DNA of 64,000 nt from Prochlorococcus sp. AG-347-I21 (GTDB taxonomy: Bacteria; Cyanobacteriota; Cyanobacteriia; PCC-6307; Cyanobiaceae): contig QCBP01000001.1 in assembly GCA_003279055.1 (NCBI GenBank), positions 1-64,000 on the forward strand, read 5' to 3'. Shown one piece after another: positions 20,668 through 29,356 of the stretch. The position numbers and the translations under genes are program-made. Numbering within the stretch: the stretch's first letter is position 1; every line of letters starts with the position of its first letter. The notes beneath the pieces were generated by a model. It had not been told where the DNA came from and made no database searches. It saw nothing but the letters and a program-made list of their open reading frames with translations.

Positions 20668-20931
20668 TTAATCTGTTGTTGAACCTTTTTCTTCTAATGT
20701 AGAGTCATTATCATTCGAAAATCTTACTGTTAATAGCTCTTCTTCAGTTATATTACCTGACTTATCTAGAAGTTCTGGATGTATTGTGTACTTCTTTTGT
20801 TTAAAACTGGAAGTACCAAATCGTTTATTTTTATTTTCAGATATGCCCCAACCATTAGACATAACTTTAAAAGCTTTCCAAACTAAATAGGTTAAAGCTG
20901 CAGAATATATGATTGGAAATAGAATAGTCAT
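20668..20931 (-). CDS. DUF2973-like protein
   Basis: N-terminal TM then YTIHPELLDKSGNITEEELLTVRFS. Confidence 0.6.
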   Translation of the reverse strand: MTILFPIIYSAALTYLVWKAFKVMSNGWGISENKNKRFGTSSFKQKKYTIHPELLDKSGNITEEELLTVRFSNDNDSTLEEKGSTTD

Positions 20932-21104
20932 CAGGCTTATAAATTAATATAATATATTTTCAATATCATAGCCCGAAAAAAAGAAAATTAGCTATTTTAA
21001 GATATTTAATTATTCTCTAGATTAAATTAATTTATTTAGTAGTTATATTAAAAATACACTAGTATGGTGTATTAAATCTCTCGAAGAACATAAGAAAATC
21101 AAAA

Positions 21105-22226
21105 TTGAAAAGATACATCCAAAAGCTTTTAATATTTGCCTCATTAATTCCAATGGGCATTACGTTTCCAGCAAAAGTAATACCCCAACCATTAATCAAA
21201 CCAACAATTAATGCATTTGACATATATTCAAACAAATCTTTCATAACTAAAGCTGTAGAAAAAGCCGGTCCAGCTGTAGTTACAATTGATACTCAAAGAT
21301 TTGTTAAAAAAAGAAATTTTCCAAGAAATTCTCAACTATTTCTAGACCCATATTTTGAAAGATTTTTTGGATTAGATTTGCCTAATCAAAGTCGACCAAG
21401 GATAGAACAAAACCAAGGCAGTGGATTTATATTTGAAGATGGACTTGTAATGACCAATGCTCATGTAGTGAATGGGTCAGATAAGGTAATTGTTGGTTTA
21501 ACCAATGGCAAAAAATTAAACGCCAAACTGATAGGGCAAGACTCTTTTACTGATTTAGCTGTGCTAAAGATTGAAGGGAAGGGGCCTTGGCCAAAAGCAA
21601 AATTGGGCGATTCTGCAAAGATTAAAGTTGGTGATTGGGCTATAGCAGTTGGAAATCCATTCGGACTGGAAAACACAGTTACGCTTGGTATTATTAGTAA
21701 TCTCAATAGAAACGTAACTCAATTAGGAATATATGATAAAAAACTTGAACTGATACAGACAGATGCGGCTATTAATCCAGGCAATTCTGGAGGTCCACTA
21801 TTGAATAGCGATGGAGAAGTAATAGGTATTAATACTTTGATAAGATCAGGTCCAGGAGCGGGTTTGAGTTTCGCAATCCCAATTAATAAAGCCAAGGAAA
21901 TTGCTTATCAACTTTTAAACAATGGGAAAGTAATACATCCTATGATTGGAATTAGCCTAATAGAAGAAATTACTGCTGAGAGAAAAAATAATGTCGTAAA
22001 AGTTGGATATGTAGTCCCGAACAGTCCAGCTGAAAAGAGTGGAATCGAGATAGATGATATTTTAATTAAAATAGGTAATACAGATATTGAAACTGCATCA
22101 GACGTAATAGAACAAATTAGTAAAAACGGTATCAAAAAACAAGTAAATATATTATTGAAGCGCAAAAATAAATTGATTAAATTAAAAGTAATACCAACTG
22201 ATATTACAAATTTACAAAATAACTAA
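21105..22226 (+). CDS. HtrA/DegP-like trypsin-type serine protease with PDZ domain
   Basis: GSGFIFEDGLVMTNAHVV (His), TDLAVLKIEG (Asp), DAAINPGNSGGPLLN (Ser), C-terminal PDZ VVPNSPAEKSGIEIDDIL. Confidence 0.92.
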   Translation: MKRYIQKLLIFASLIPMGITFPAKVIPQPLIKPTINAFDIYSNKSFITKAVEKAGPAVVTIDTQRFVKKRNFPRNSQLFLDPYFERFFGLDLPNQSRPRIEQNQGSGFIFEDGLVMTNAHVVNGSDKVIVGLTNGKKLNAKLIGQDSFTDLAVLKIEGKGPWPKAKLGDSAKIKVGDWAIAVGNPFGLENTVTLGIISNLNRNVTQLGIYDKKLELIQTDAAINPGNSGGPLLNSDGEVIGINTLIRSGPGAGLSFAIPINKAKEIAYQLLNNGKVIHPMIGISLIEEITAERKNNVVKVGYVVPNSPAEKSGIEIDDILIKIGNTDIETASDVIEQISKNGIKKQVNILLKRKNKLIKLKVIPTDITNLQNN

Positions 22227-22231
22227 AAGAT

Positions 22232-22375
22232 TTAATTGTCATTCTGTTTGAGTATTTCGACACATCTAGAAATACATCTACCATCCCTTATATCGCAGGA
22301 AGTAATGCATTCAAAATAACTTTCAATAGGATCAGAAATTTGAAAATGTTTTTCTTGGAAATCGTAATTTTTCAT
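22232..22375 (-). CDS. 47-aa protein with two CX3C motifs
   Basis: Minus strand ATG..TAA: MKNYDFQEKHFQISDPIESYFECITSCDIRDGRCISRCVEILKQNDN; C-x3-C-x6-C-x3-C. Not in ORF track. Confidence 0.65.
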   Translation of the reverse strand: MKNYDFQEKHFQISDPIESYFECITSCDIRDGRCISRCVEILKQNDN

Positions 22376-22483
22376 TTAAATTATTTAACATATTTTTGTA
22401 TTTTTAAGATTAATCAAGAACGGTAAACTATGTAAAGATAAATGAGTGATCTTACTTAGCCAAGTGTGAATTTATTAAAGTAA

Positions 22484-24109
22484 TCAAATTTTTTGGCTTT
22501 GCGTTTTTTCTAAAAAATATTCATAATTACCATCATATGAAAATAACTTTGAATCTTTAATTTCAAGAATTCTATTTGCAACCTTTGAAATAAAATACCG
22601 ATCATGAGAAATGATTAATAATGAACCTTTATAATTTTTAATTGCTAATTCTAAGTTTTCCTTAGATTGCAGATCTAAATGATTAGTTGGCTCGTCCAAA
22701 AGAAGAAAATTACTAGGATTAATAATCATTAGCGCCAAAGCTAATCTTGCCTTTTCTCCCCCACTGAGTTGTTTAATATATTTAAAAACAGTTTCATTTT
22801 GAAAGCCAAAACCTCCTAAAAATGTTCTAACTTTTTTTTGAGACCATGCTGGAGACTCATTACATATTAAATCAATAACCCTTTCGTTAAGTGAAAGTGC
22901 TTCAGCCTGATTCTGCTCATAGTAGCTAGTAATTATATTATGTTTACCAAGATTAATTTCTCCAATTTCAGGAGATATTTTTTTCATAATAATTTTAAGC
23001 AATGTAGATTTACCGCATCCATTAGGTCCTAATATCGCTATTTTCTCCCCCGAAGTAATCTTTAAATTAACATCCAAAAAAAGAATTTTATCCTCAAAAC
23101 TATGCGATAAATTTTTGATATCTAAAACTAATTTTCCTGAGCGAGGACACTCTGGAAAGTTAAAAACAGGACTTTTTGATTTTGCTGTAGGAGCCTCAAT
23201 TTTAGAAATCCTTTTTAATTGTTTTTCTCTACTCTTTGCTTGAGAACTTCTTGTTGCACTTGCTCTAAATCTATCTATGTACCTCTTTTGTAACTCAATT
23301 TCCTTTTGTTGTAATTGAAATGCCTTATTTTGTGATTCTTCATTTAAAGATTTCTGTTCGACAAAAAAAGAATAGTTCCCGTTATAAATTTCAGACTTTC
23401 CTCGATCTACAAAAATTATTTTTTTACATAATTTATCTAAGAAATATCTATCATGGCTAATTATAATAACTGCGATCTTAAGCGAAGATAGATATTCTTC
23501 AAGCCAGAAAATAGTATCTAAATCTAAATGATTGGTTGGTTCGTCGAGTAAAAGTAAATCAGGTTTTTGTAAGATTATTTTTCCAAGTGCAACCTTCATC
23601 TGCCAACCACCTGAAAAATTGCCAACTAATTTATCTGCATCCTCTATAGAAAAGCCTAATTTTGGTAATATTTTTTCTACGTCAGATCGCATTTTATAGC
23701 CACCTAAAGCTTCAAATTTTGCTTGATATTTTGCAAGTTGATTTACAAATATTTCAAGTTCATCGGAATGTTTTTTTATGTCCAATGATTGTATTTTATT
23801 CTCAATTTCTAAAAGTTTAATGGCAATAATTTGTATATCTTTAAAAGAACTTTCTAATTCCTGTCTCACTGAAAAATTCAAATTACAATCAAACTCCTGT
23901 TTTAAATGGGCAATTTTAGGATTTCCCTCTTTGATGATCGTTCCACTTGTTTGCTCTTCCTCTCCAATTAAAATCTTAAATTGGGTTGATTTACCTGCAC
24001 CATTGGAACCCACTAAGCCAACTTTTTCTCCTTTTTTAATCTCCCAATTAATATTTTTTAAAACAACATCTGTAGAATAAATTTTGCTTACACCTTCAAA
24101 TCTAATCAC
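22484..24109 (-). CDS. ABC-F family ATPase (duplicated ABC domain)
   Basis: Two Walker A (GSNGAGKST, GPNGCGKST) and two signature motifs (NFSGGWQMKVALGK, LSGGEKARLALALM); no TM. Confidence 0.9.
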   Translation of the reverse strand: MIRFEGVSKIYSTDVVLKNINWEIKKGEKVGLVGSNGAGKSTQFKILIGEEEQTSGTIIKEGNPKIAHLKQEFDCNLNFSVRQELESSFKDIQIIAIKLLEIENKIQSLDIKKHSDELEIFVNQLAKYQAKFEALGGYKMRSDVEKILPKLGFSIEDADKLVGNFSGGWQMKVALGKIILQKPDLLLLDEPTNHLDLDTIFWLEEYLSSLKIAVIIISHDRYFLDKLCKKIIFVDRGKSEIYNGNYSFFVEQKSLNEESQNKAFQLQQKEIELQKRYIDRFRASATRSSQAKSREKQLKRISKIEAPTAKSKSPVFNFPECPRSGKLVLDIKNLSHSFEDKILFLDVNLKITSGEKIAILGPNGCGKSTLLKIIMKKISPEIGEINLGKHNIITSYYEQNQAEALSLNERVIDLICNESPAWSQKKVRTFLGGFGFQNETVFKYIKQLSGGEKARLALALMIINPSNFLLLDEPTNHLDLQSKENLELAIKNYKGSLLIISHDRYFISKVANRILEIKDSKLFSYDGNYEYFLEKTQSQKI

Positions 24110-24181
24110 TGTTTTAAAAAGAGAATTTACAAAATCTGTGGCTTATTTACTAAAAAATATTTTGTAGAATAAAATTAATTT

Positions 24182-24358
24182 ATGAAAAGAATAGAACAAA
24201 TTGTAGTAATTTTCATAGCTGCAGCTCTTGCAATTCCAAGTTATTGGTTTTTTTGGACTTTAGCTGGTGGAGGTGGCTACAACAAAAGAATAAAACCTAT
24301 GAGTAATCCAAATAATGATTATTCGAAACCTTTTTCTAAAGACCTCCTCGAGCCTTAA
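24182..24358 (+). CDS. 58-aa single-TM hypothetical protein
   Basis: MKRIEQIVVIFIAAALAIPSYWFFWTLAGGGGYNKRIKPMSNPNNDYSKPFSKDLLEP; clear TM; 3' end overlaps convergent gene. Not in ORF track. Confidence 0.6.
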   Translation: MKRIEQIVVIFIAAALAIPSYWFFWTLAGGGGYNKRIKPMSNPNNDYSKPFSKDLLEP

Positions 24359-24566
24359 TTAACCACATTTTAGTAGCCTCATCATCAATAGTACTCAAAT
24401 ATTCAATAACCTCTTCTTTAGTCACAGAAATGTTTAACTCGTTGCCAATGTCACATATTTTATCTAAGGCTTTTTTAGGATTAGTTAAGGCTGTCATAAA
24501 CAAACTTTGCTTCTTTCTGGAATCGTTGGCTATTAACTGATAGAGCTTTTCAGCATTACTGGACAT
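24336..24566 (-). CDS. Nif11-like small protein ending GGL
   Basis: LYQLIANDSRKKQSLFMTALTNPKKALDKICDIGNELNISVTKEEVIEYLS, layout resembling the Nif11 domain. Confidence 0.5.
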   Translation of the reverse strand: MSSNAEKLYQLIANDSRKKQSLFMTALTNPKKALDKICDIGNELNISVTKEEVIEYLSTIDDEATKMWLIKARGGL

Positions 24567-24601
24567 GTTTTTAAAATCTATATTATTAATAGATTATTAC
24601 T

Positions 24602-24973
24602 TCAAGCTACATTTTGTTCATTATATTCATTATTAGATAAATCATTATCCGAATCTTTTATTTCTTTTGCAGAGGCATCTGCCATACTTCTTGCGTCTAA
24701 ACATAAAACTTTTCTTAGTTTTGCAAAGTTAGCTGCGTGAGATTTTCTACCATCTTTTTGAGCATAATACTCAGACTGCTGAAGAATATGGTGAAGATGA
24801 GTTAACAAATATGGACTAATTACAGCCGATACTAATACGTCACTATTTTCATTAGTGTGAGAATCAGAATTAACTAATCTTTTTTTCTTTTTATCAATTA
24901 TTGACCTTTTAGGAGAATCAAGTTTTCTTGAGTTTTTCATGGGGCAACAAAAACAATGAATTGATACGGACAT
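24602..24973 (-). CDS. Hypothetical protein (start likely MSVSIHCFCCPMKNSRK)
   Basis: ORF 24602..25000 with internal ATG at 24973; conserved-looking core SPYLLTHLHHILQQSEYYAQKDGRKSHAANFAKLRKVLCLDARSMAD. Confidence 0.6.
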   Translation of the reverse strand: MSVSIHCFCCPMKNSRKLDSPKRSIIDKKKKRLVNSDSHTNENSDVLVSAVISPYLLTHLHHILQQSEYYAQKDGRKSHAANFAKLRKVLCLDARSMADASAKEIKDSDNDLSNNEYNEQNVA

Positions 24974-24991
24974 AAATTTCCTTACTAATAA

Positions 24992-25044
24992 TATACACAA
25001 AGATAGTATCCTTGACTAACTGTGTATACTTATAAGTAACAGTT
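24992..25044. promoter_or_regulatory. Nested inverted repeats between divergent genes (candidate operator/promoter)
   Basis: TATACACA(24992-24999)...TGTGTATA(25021-25028); AACTGT(25018-25023)...ACAGTT(25039-25044); ACTTATAAGT palindrome 25028-25037. Confidence 0.45.
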
Positions 25045-25058
25045 ATCAACTTTGACTC

Positions 25059-25361
25059 ATGGCTACCCGGCAAAACTCAACAAATGGGAAGCCTAAATCC
25101 CCTAGAATTCAAGTAGTTCTTCCAGAATTAATATGTGAGCAATTAACGATTTTAGCTAATAAAGAATCTAGAACAGTTAGTAATATGGCGAAAGTGTTGA
25201 TACAAGAGGGTATCAAAAAATACTTTGAGAAAGAGAGTAAATCACTTTTCTCAGAAGATAACTCAAATACCAATACATTTAGAGAAGAACTTGAAAAACA
25301 AAGCGTCAGAAGATTAAAAAAGGCTCCTCAAAGGATTAGATACTATAAAAAATCTGATTAA
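25059..25361 (+). CDS. Ribbon-helix-helix (CopG/MetJ-like) DNA-binding protein
   Basis: PRIQVVLPELICEQLTILANKESRTVSNMAKVLIQEGIKKYF: beta strand then HTH-like two-helix pattern of RHH proteins. Confidence 0.65.
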   Translation: MATRQNSTNGKPKSPRIQVVLPELICEQLTILANKESRTVSNMAKVLIQEGIKKYFEKESKSLFSEDNSNTNTFREELEKQSVRRLKKAPQRIRYYKKSD

Positions 25362-25367
25362 AAATAG

Positions 25368-26072
25368 TTAATTCTGAGGCAATTTCTGTAAATCTGCAGT
25401 TTTTCCCATTACTACCAAAATATTTCCTCTTTCTAAAATATATTTTGCTGGAGGATTAACCGTTAACTTTTCAGCAGGTCCTGCTGCAAGAACATTAACT
25501 AAATAATTTTTCCTCAAATTCAGATCTCTCAAAGATCTTCCAATAAATTCCTCTGGAACAGTTATTTCGTCTATACCAGTTTGGTTATCGAGTTCCAATC
25601 TTTCAATTAGATTTGGTCTAACTAGTTCTAATCCTAATCTCTCGCCTTGCATTCTGGAGGGGAAGACAACTTTGTCTGCACCTACCCTTTTTAACATTTT
25701 TTCGTGCAAGTCACTCGTAGCTCTTGCTATTACTCTTTTCACTTTGCTGCCTTCACTATCTTTAGCAATAAGTGTCGTAGTTATACTTGCTTCAATAGGT
25801 TCACTAATACCTACTACAACAGTATTCATTTCAAGTATTCCAGATTCCTTCATAGACTCTTCATCAGTACAATCTACAACTCTAGCTTCTATGGAAGGTT
25901 CTAATTGTCTCAAATCATCAATAGCTTTTTCCGAATAATCTGCAGCCAAAACATCTGCACCATTACTTATAAGTTCTCTACAAACGGCAGTTCCAAATCT
26001 TCCAACGCCAACAACTGCAAAAGTGAGGGCTTCTTTTTCTCTCTTTTGAGACCACTGCCACCAATCAGCCAT
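25368..26072 (-). CDS. TrkA/KtrA-like potassium channel regulatory subunit (RCK)
   Basis: FAVVGVGRFGTAVCRELISNGADVLAADYSEKAIDDL; C-terminal TrkA_C-like. Confidence 0.88.
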   Translation of the reverse strand: MADWWQWSQKREKEALTFAVVGVGRFGTAVCRELISNGADVLAADYSEKAIDDLRQLEPSIEARVVDCTDEESMKESGILEMNTVVVGISEPIEASITTTLIAKDSEGSKVKRVIARATSDLHEKMLKRVGADKVVFPSRMQGERLGLELVRPNLIERLELDNQTGIDEITVPEEFIGRSLRDLNLRKNYLVNVLAAGPAEKLTVNPPAKYILERGNILVVMGKTADLQKLPQN

Positions 26073-26090
26073 AATAAAACTCAGTCAATC

Positions 26091-27494
26091 CTAAACATAA
26101 AGATCAGCCCTAGGATAGCCAATTCTCTTTTGTCTATCTATTCTACTCTTATAAAGAGCCTGCCAAAGTGCACTTAAAAGCAAAAGGATACCAAGTCTGC
26201 CCACAAACATTCCGACAATAAGAATAAATTGACCGAAATGATTTAATTTTGCAGTTAGACCAATATCAAATCCAACAGTTGCAAATGCAGATATGCAAGT
26301 GAACAGAATTTCTAGAAATGTGAAAGATTCTTTCTTAACAAACGTATTTGTTGTACTTAACAACATTGCCATTAAAAGAACAAAAAGCAGAGATCCAACT
26401 GTGATTCCAACTGCCTTTAGAATAACTTTATCTGAAATTAATCTATTGCTAATAATTACATCTTTCTGACCTCTTAAAGTTGATCTAGTTGCAGCCATTA
26501 AAGCAATAAATGTAGTTGTTTTTATGCCCCCACCAGTACCTCCAGTACTTGCTCCAATAAACATCAAAGTCATTAATAACAATAGGCCAGTATCTGATAT
26601 AGAGTCCAAAGAGATTGGATAATTTGTAAATCCTGCAGTTCTTGCACTTACTGTTTCAAAGATGGATGACAATAAACGTTCAAACAAATTCAAATCTTCA
26701 AAAAATTGACTATTCAGCAATGATTCTGTGACAAAGAATCCTAATGCTCCGAATAATATTAGAGACAAACTTGTTCTAATGACTAGTCTGGAATGAAGGC
26801 TTAATTTTTTATAAGAAAGATTTTTTTTATTATTCCAAATATCATCAATAACCCGCCATCCCAATCCACCCATAACAATGAGAAAAACAAAAACACTATT
26901 CACCAAAGAATTTGTTCTATAGTCTTGGAGACTATTTGACCTTAAGGAAAATCCCGCATTGTTATACGCAGATATGCTGTGAAAAATCGAAGACCATAGC
27001 CTCTCCCAATTATTTTGAATGTCTACGAATCCAAAAGAATATAAAATAATTGCCCCCAAGGATATGATGCTAATCGCAGTAATAGCAATGCTTTGAAAAG
27101 TCCGACCAATTCCTCCAACACCAAATTCATCTAGAGTCTTTCCTTTATCTAATCTAGTTCTTAGCTTTGTCCCCTTTACAACAAACCCTTGTAAAAATGT
27201 TGTAATAGCCATTAATCCTAGACCACCAGATAAAAGCATAAAAGCCAAAAAAACTTGGCCAAAGAAATTCAAATCAACACCAATATCTATTATGGTTAGG
27301 CCAGTGACGGTTATAGCAGAAGTAGATGTAAAAAATGCTTCCCACAAACCAACCTCTGAAGAAGAACATAATGGAGAACTCAAAATTAAAGTTCCAAGGC
27401 AAATAATAAATAAGCCTGTAACGATAGTAAATTGTGGTACAGATAGCTTTTTGTAAGCATCTTTTAACTTATAAACCTTACTTGTAAATTTCAC
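26091..27494 (-). CDS. TrkH/KtrB-family cation transporter
   Basis: ITVTGLTIID, SAYNNAGFSL, SARTAGFTN, GGTGGGIKTTTF, SAFATVGFDIG pore/selectivity-loop repeats. Confidence 0.88.
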   Translation of the reverse strand: MKFTSKVYKLKDAYKKLSVPQFTIVTGLFIICLGTLILSSPLCSSSEVGLWEAFFTSTSAITVTGLTIIDIGVDLNFFGQVFLAFMLLSGGLGLMAITTFLQGFVVKGTKLRTRLDKGKTLDEFGVGGIGRTFQSIAITAISIISLGAIILYSFGFVDIQNNWERLWSSIFHSISAYNNAGFSLRSNSLQDYRTNSLVNSVFVFLIVMGGLGWRVIDDIWNNKKNLSYKKLSLHSRLVIRTSLSLILFGALGFFVTESLLNSQFFEDLNLFERLLSSIFETVSARTAGFTNYPISLDSISDTGLLLLMTLMFIGASTGGTGGGIKTTTFIALMAATRSTLRGQKDVIISNRLISDKVILKAVGITVGSLLFVLLMAMLLSTTNTFVKKESFTFLEILFTCISAFATVGFDIGLTAKLNHFGQFILIVGMFVGRLGILLLLSALWQALYKSRIDRQKRIGYPRADLYV

Positions 27495-27498
27495 AATA

Positions 27499-29307
27499 TT
27501 ACCTGTAGTTTAAAATTATCAATGCTGGCACCGTAAATGACATTATAAGTGTTAATCCAGCTCCGTATTTTGCAATATCAAAAAATCTATATCTTCCAGG
27601 ACCATAAACCATTAAATTTGTTTGATAACCCATTGGAGTCAAAAAAGATTGACTTGCACCGAATAAAACAAGCATTATTAAAGCGCTTGGTGAAATACCT
27701 AAAACATTTGAAAATTCAATAGCAACAGGCAAAATCAAAGCAACCGAAGCAGCATTACTTATAAATTGTGTAAGAACAACTGTCGATACAAAAATTAGGA
27801 CTAGTGCAAAGTACAGAGACATTCCATTAAGGGCAAAGTTCAGATTAACTGCAATTAAATCTGCTAATCCTGTTACTTGCATTGCCACACTAAAGCATGA
27901 TAAAGATCCCAACAATAAAATTACGTCTAACCGAATTGATTTTTGTATCTCCGCAGGTCTTAAACATCCAAAAGCAACCATGGCAATGACTGCTAAAAGG
28001 ACTGAACCGACTAATGGAATATTAGAAACCGAAGGCAAAACCACCATACCTATTGCAATTCCAATCGATATGGGTTTTTTTATCAAGAAAGGTAAATCAT
28101 CTTCAAATTGATCTAAAATAAGCAAATCATTACTAGCTTGCAAACCTCTTATTGAATCTAACGGTGCTTGCAACAATAAAACATCTCCAGCCCTTAAAAC
28201 AGCTTGTCCCAATCTCTCCTGAACAGTCTGTTGACCTCTCCTTAATGCCAAAACTGTTGCATTATGACGCTGCCTAAATCTTAATTCTCTCAAACTTGCA
28301 CCAGCTAGAGTTGAGCCAGCTGGTAACAGTGCCTCAAAGGTCTTAGTACCTTCATCATCTGAAAAAACATTAGCTGCATCAAAAGATGTTTTGTTTTCGC
28401 CTAAAAGAATGGTATGTTCCTGCTGGAGCCTAAATAAGTCTGCCCTCGTAACGCGGATTATCAATCTATCATCCGGTTCAATCTTTCTATCAGCTAAAGG
28501 AGGAAGAATAACTTTGCCATTTCGTTGCAATTCCAAAACATCAACGTCAAATCGTCTTTGCAATCTACTATTCCTGACAGATTGTCCAACTAATTCTGAA
28601 CTAGAGGGAATAGTAACTTCAGTAAAGTATATATTCATATCACCGTTTTTAATAAATTCCTTATCTCTCCCTCTATCTGGCAAAAGCATGTCAGAAACAA
28701 GAATCATATAGGTTGTACCTATAAGCCATACAGGAATTCCAATTGAAGTCAAACTAAATAATTCCAAAGCTCCATAACCTAATTGTTGACTAATATCACT
28801 TACAAGAAGATTAACTGAGCTGCCTAATAACGTCAGAGTGCCACCGAGCAGAGTAGCAAAAGAAAGAGGTAATAAAACTTTTGATGGTGATATATTTCTT
28901 CGCTCGCACCAACCTTCAACTAAGGGTAACAAAGATGCTACTACTGGAGTATTAGGTACAATTCCAGATATTGGAGCAATCAAAAAAGCTATTAAAGAAA
29001 TTAATTTACGTGGAGTTCTAATACTTTCAGAAGAAATCAATTCTCTTACTCTGTCTAAAGCGCCACTTTTAAATAATGCAGAAGAAACTGCAAATAAACC
29101 CATAAGGGTAATTAGGGATGGGCTACCAAATCCAGCCAAAGCTTTTTCAGGAGAAAGAACACCGGTAGCTATAAATATTCCAACACATAATAAACCAGTC
29201 AATTCTGGCGCAATAGTATTTTTAATAAACAAGATTATAGACATTATTAAAACAACTACCGTTATAAACGCATCAAGATTATTACTAACTACTGTAATTA
29301 AATTCAT
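27499..29307 (-). CDS. SLC13/DASS-like anion:sodium transporter with internal TrkA_C (RCK_C) domains
   Basis: Membrane halves flanking two RCK_C-like segments (SSSELVGQSVRNSRLQRRFDVDVLELQRNGKVI...; AGSTLAGASLRELRFRQRHNATVLALRRGQQTV). Confidence 0.85.
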   Translation of the reverse strand: MNLITVVSNNLDAFITVVVLIMSIILFIKNTIAPELTGLLCVGIFIATGVLSPEKALAGFGSPSLITLMGLFAVSSALFKSGALDRVRELISSESIRTPRKLISLIAFLIAPISGIVPNTPVVASLLPLVEGWCERRNISPSKVLLPLSFATLLGGTLTLLGSSVNLLVSDISQQLGYGALELFSLTSIGIPVWLIGTTYMILVSDMLLPDRGRDKEFIKNGDMNIYFTEVTIPSSSELVGQSVRNSRLQRRFDVDVLELQRNGKVILPPLADRKIEPDDRLIIRVTRADLFRLQQEHTILLGENKTSFDAANVFSDDEGTKTFEALLPAGSTLAGASLRELRFRQRHNATVLALRRGQQTVQERLGQAVLRAGDVLLLQAPLDSIRGLQASNDLLILDQFEDDLPFLIKKPISIGIAIGMVVLPSVSNIPLVGSVLLAVIAMVAFGCLRPAEIQKSIRLDVILLLGSLSCFSVAMQVTGLADLIAVNLNFALNGMSLYFALVLIFVSTVVLTQFISNAASVALILPVAIEFSNVLGISPSALIMLVLFGASQSFLTPMGYQTNLMVYGPGRYRFFDIAKYGAGLTLIMSFTVPALIILNYR

Positions 29308-29356
29308 ACGAAACTTATTTAACCCAATATACCCAAAAACAATATTTCAAAAAAGT

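Noticed and set aside
25672-26177. Three overlapping plus-strand ORFs (25672, 25704, 25905) opposite the TrkA-like gene
   Set aside because: Mirror frames of a strongly conserved RCK protein; no motif, mutually overlapping.
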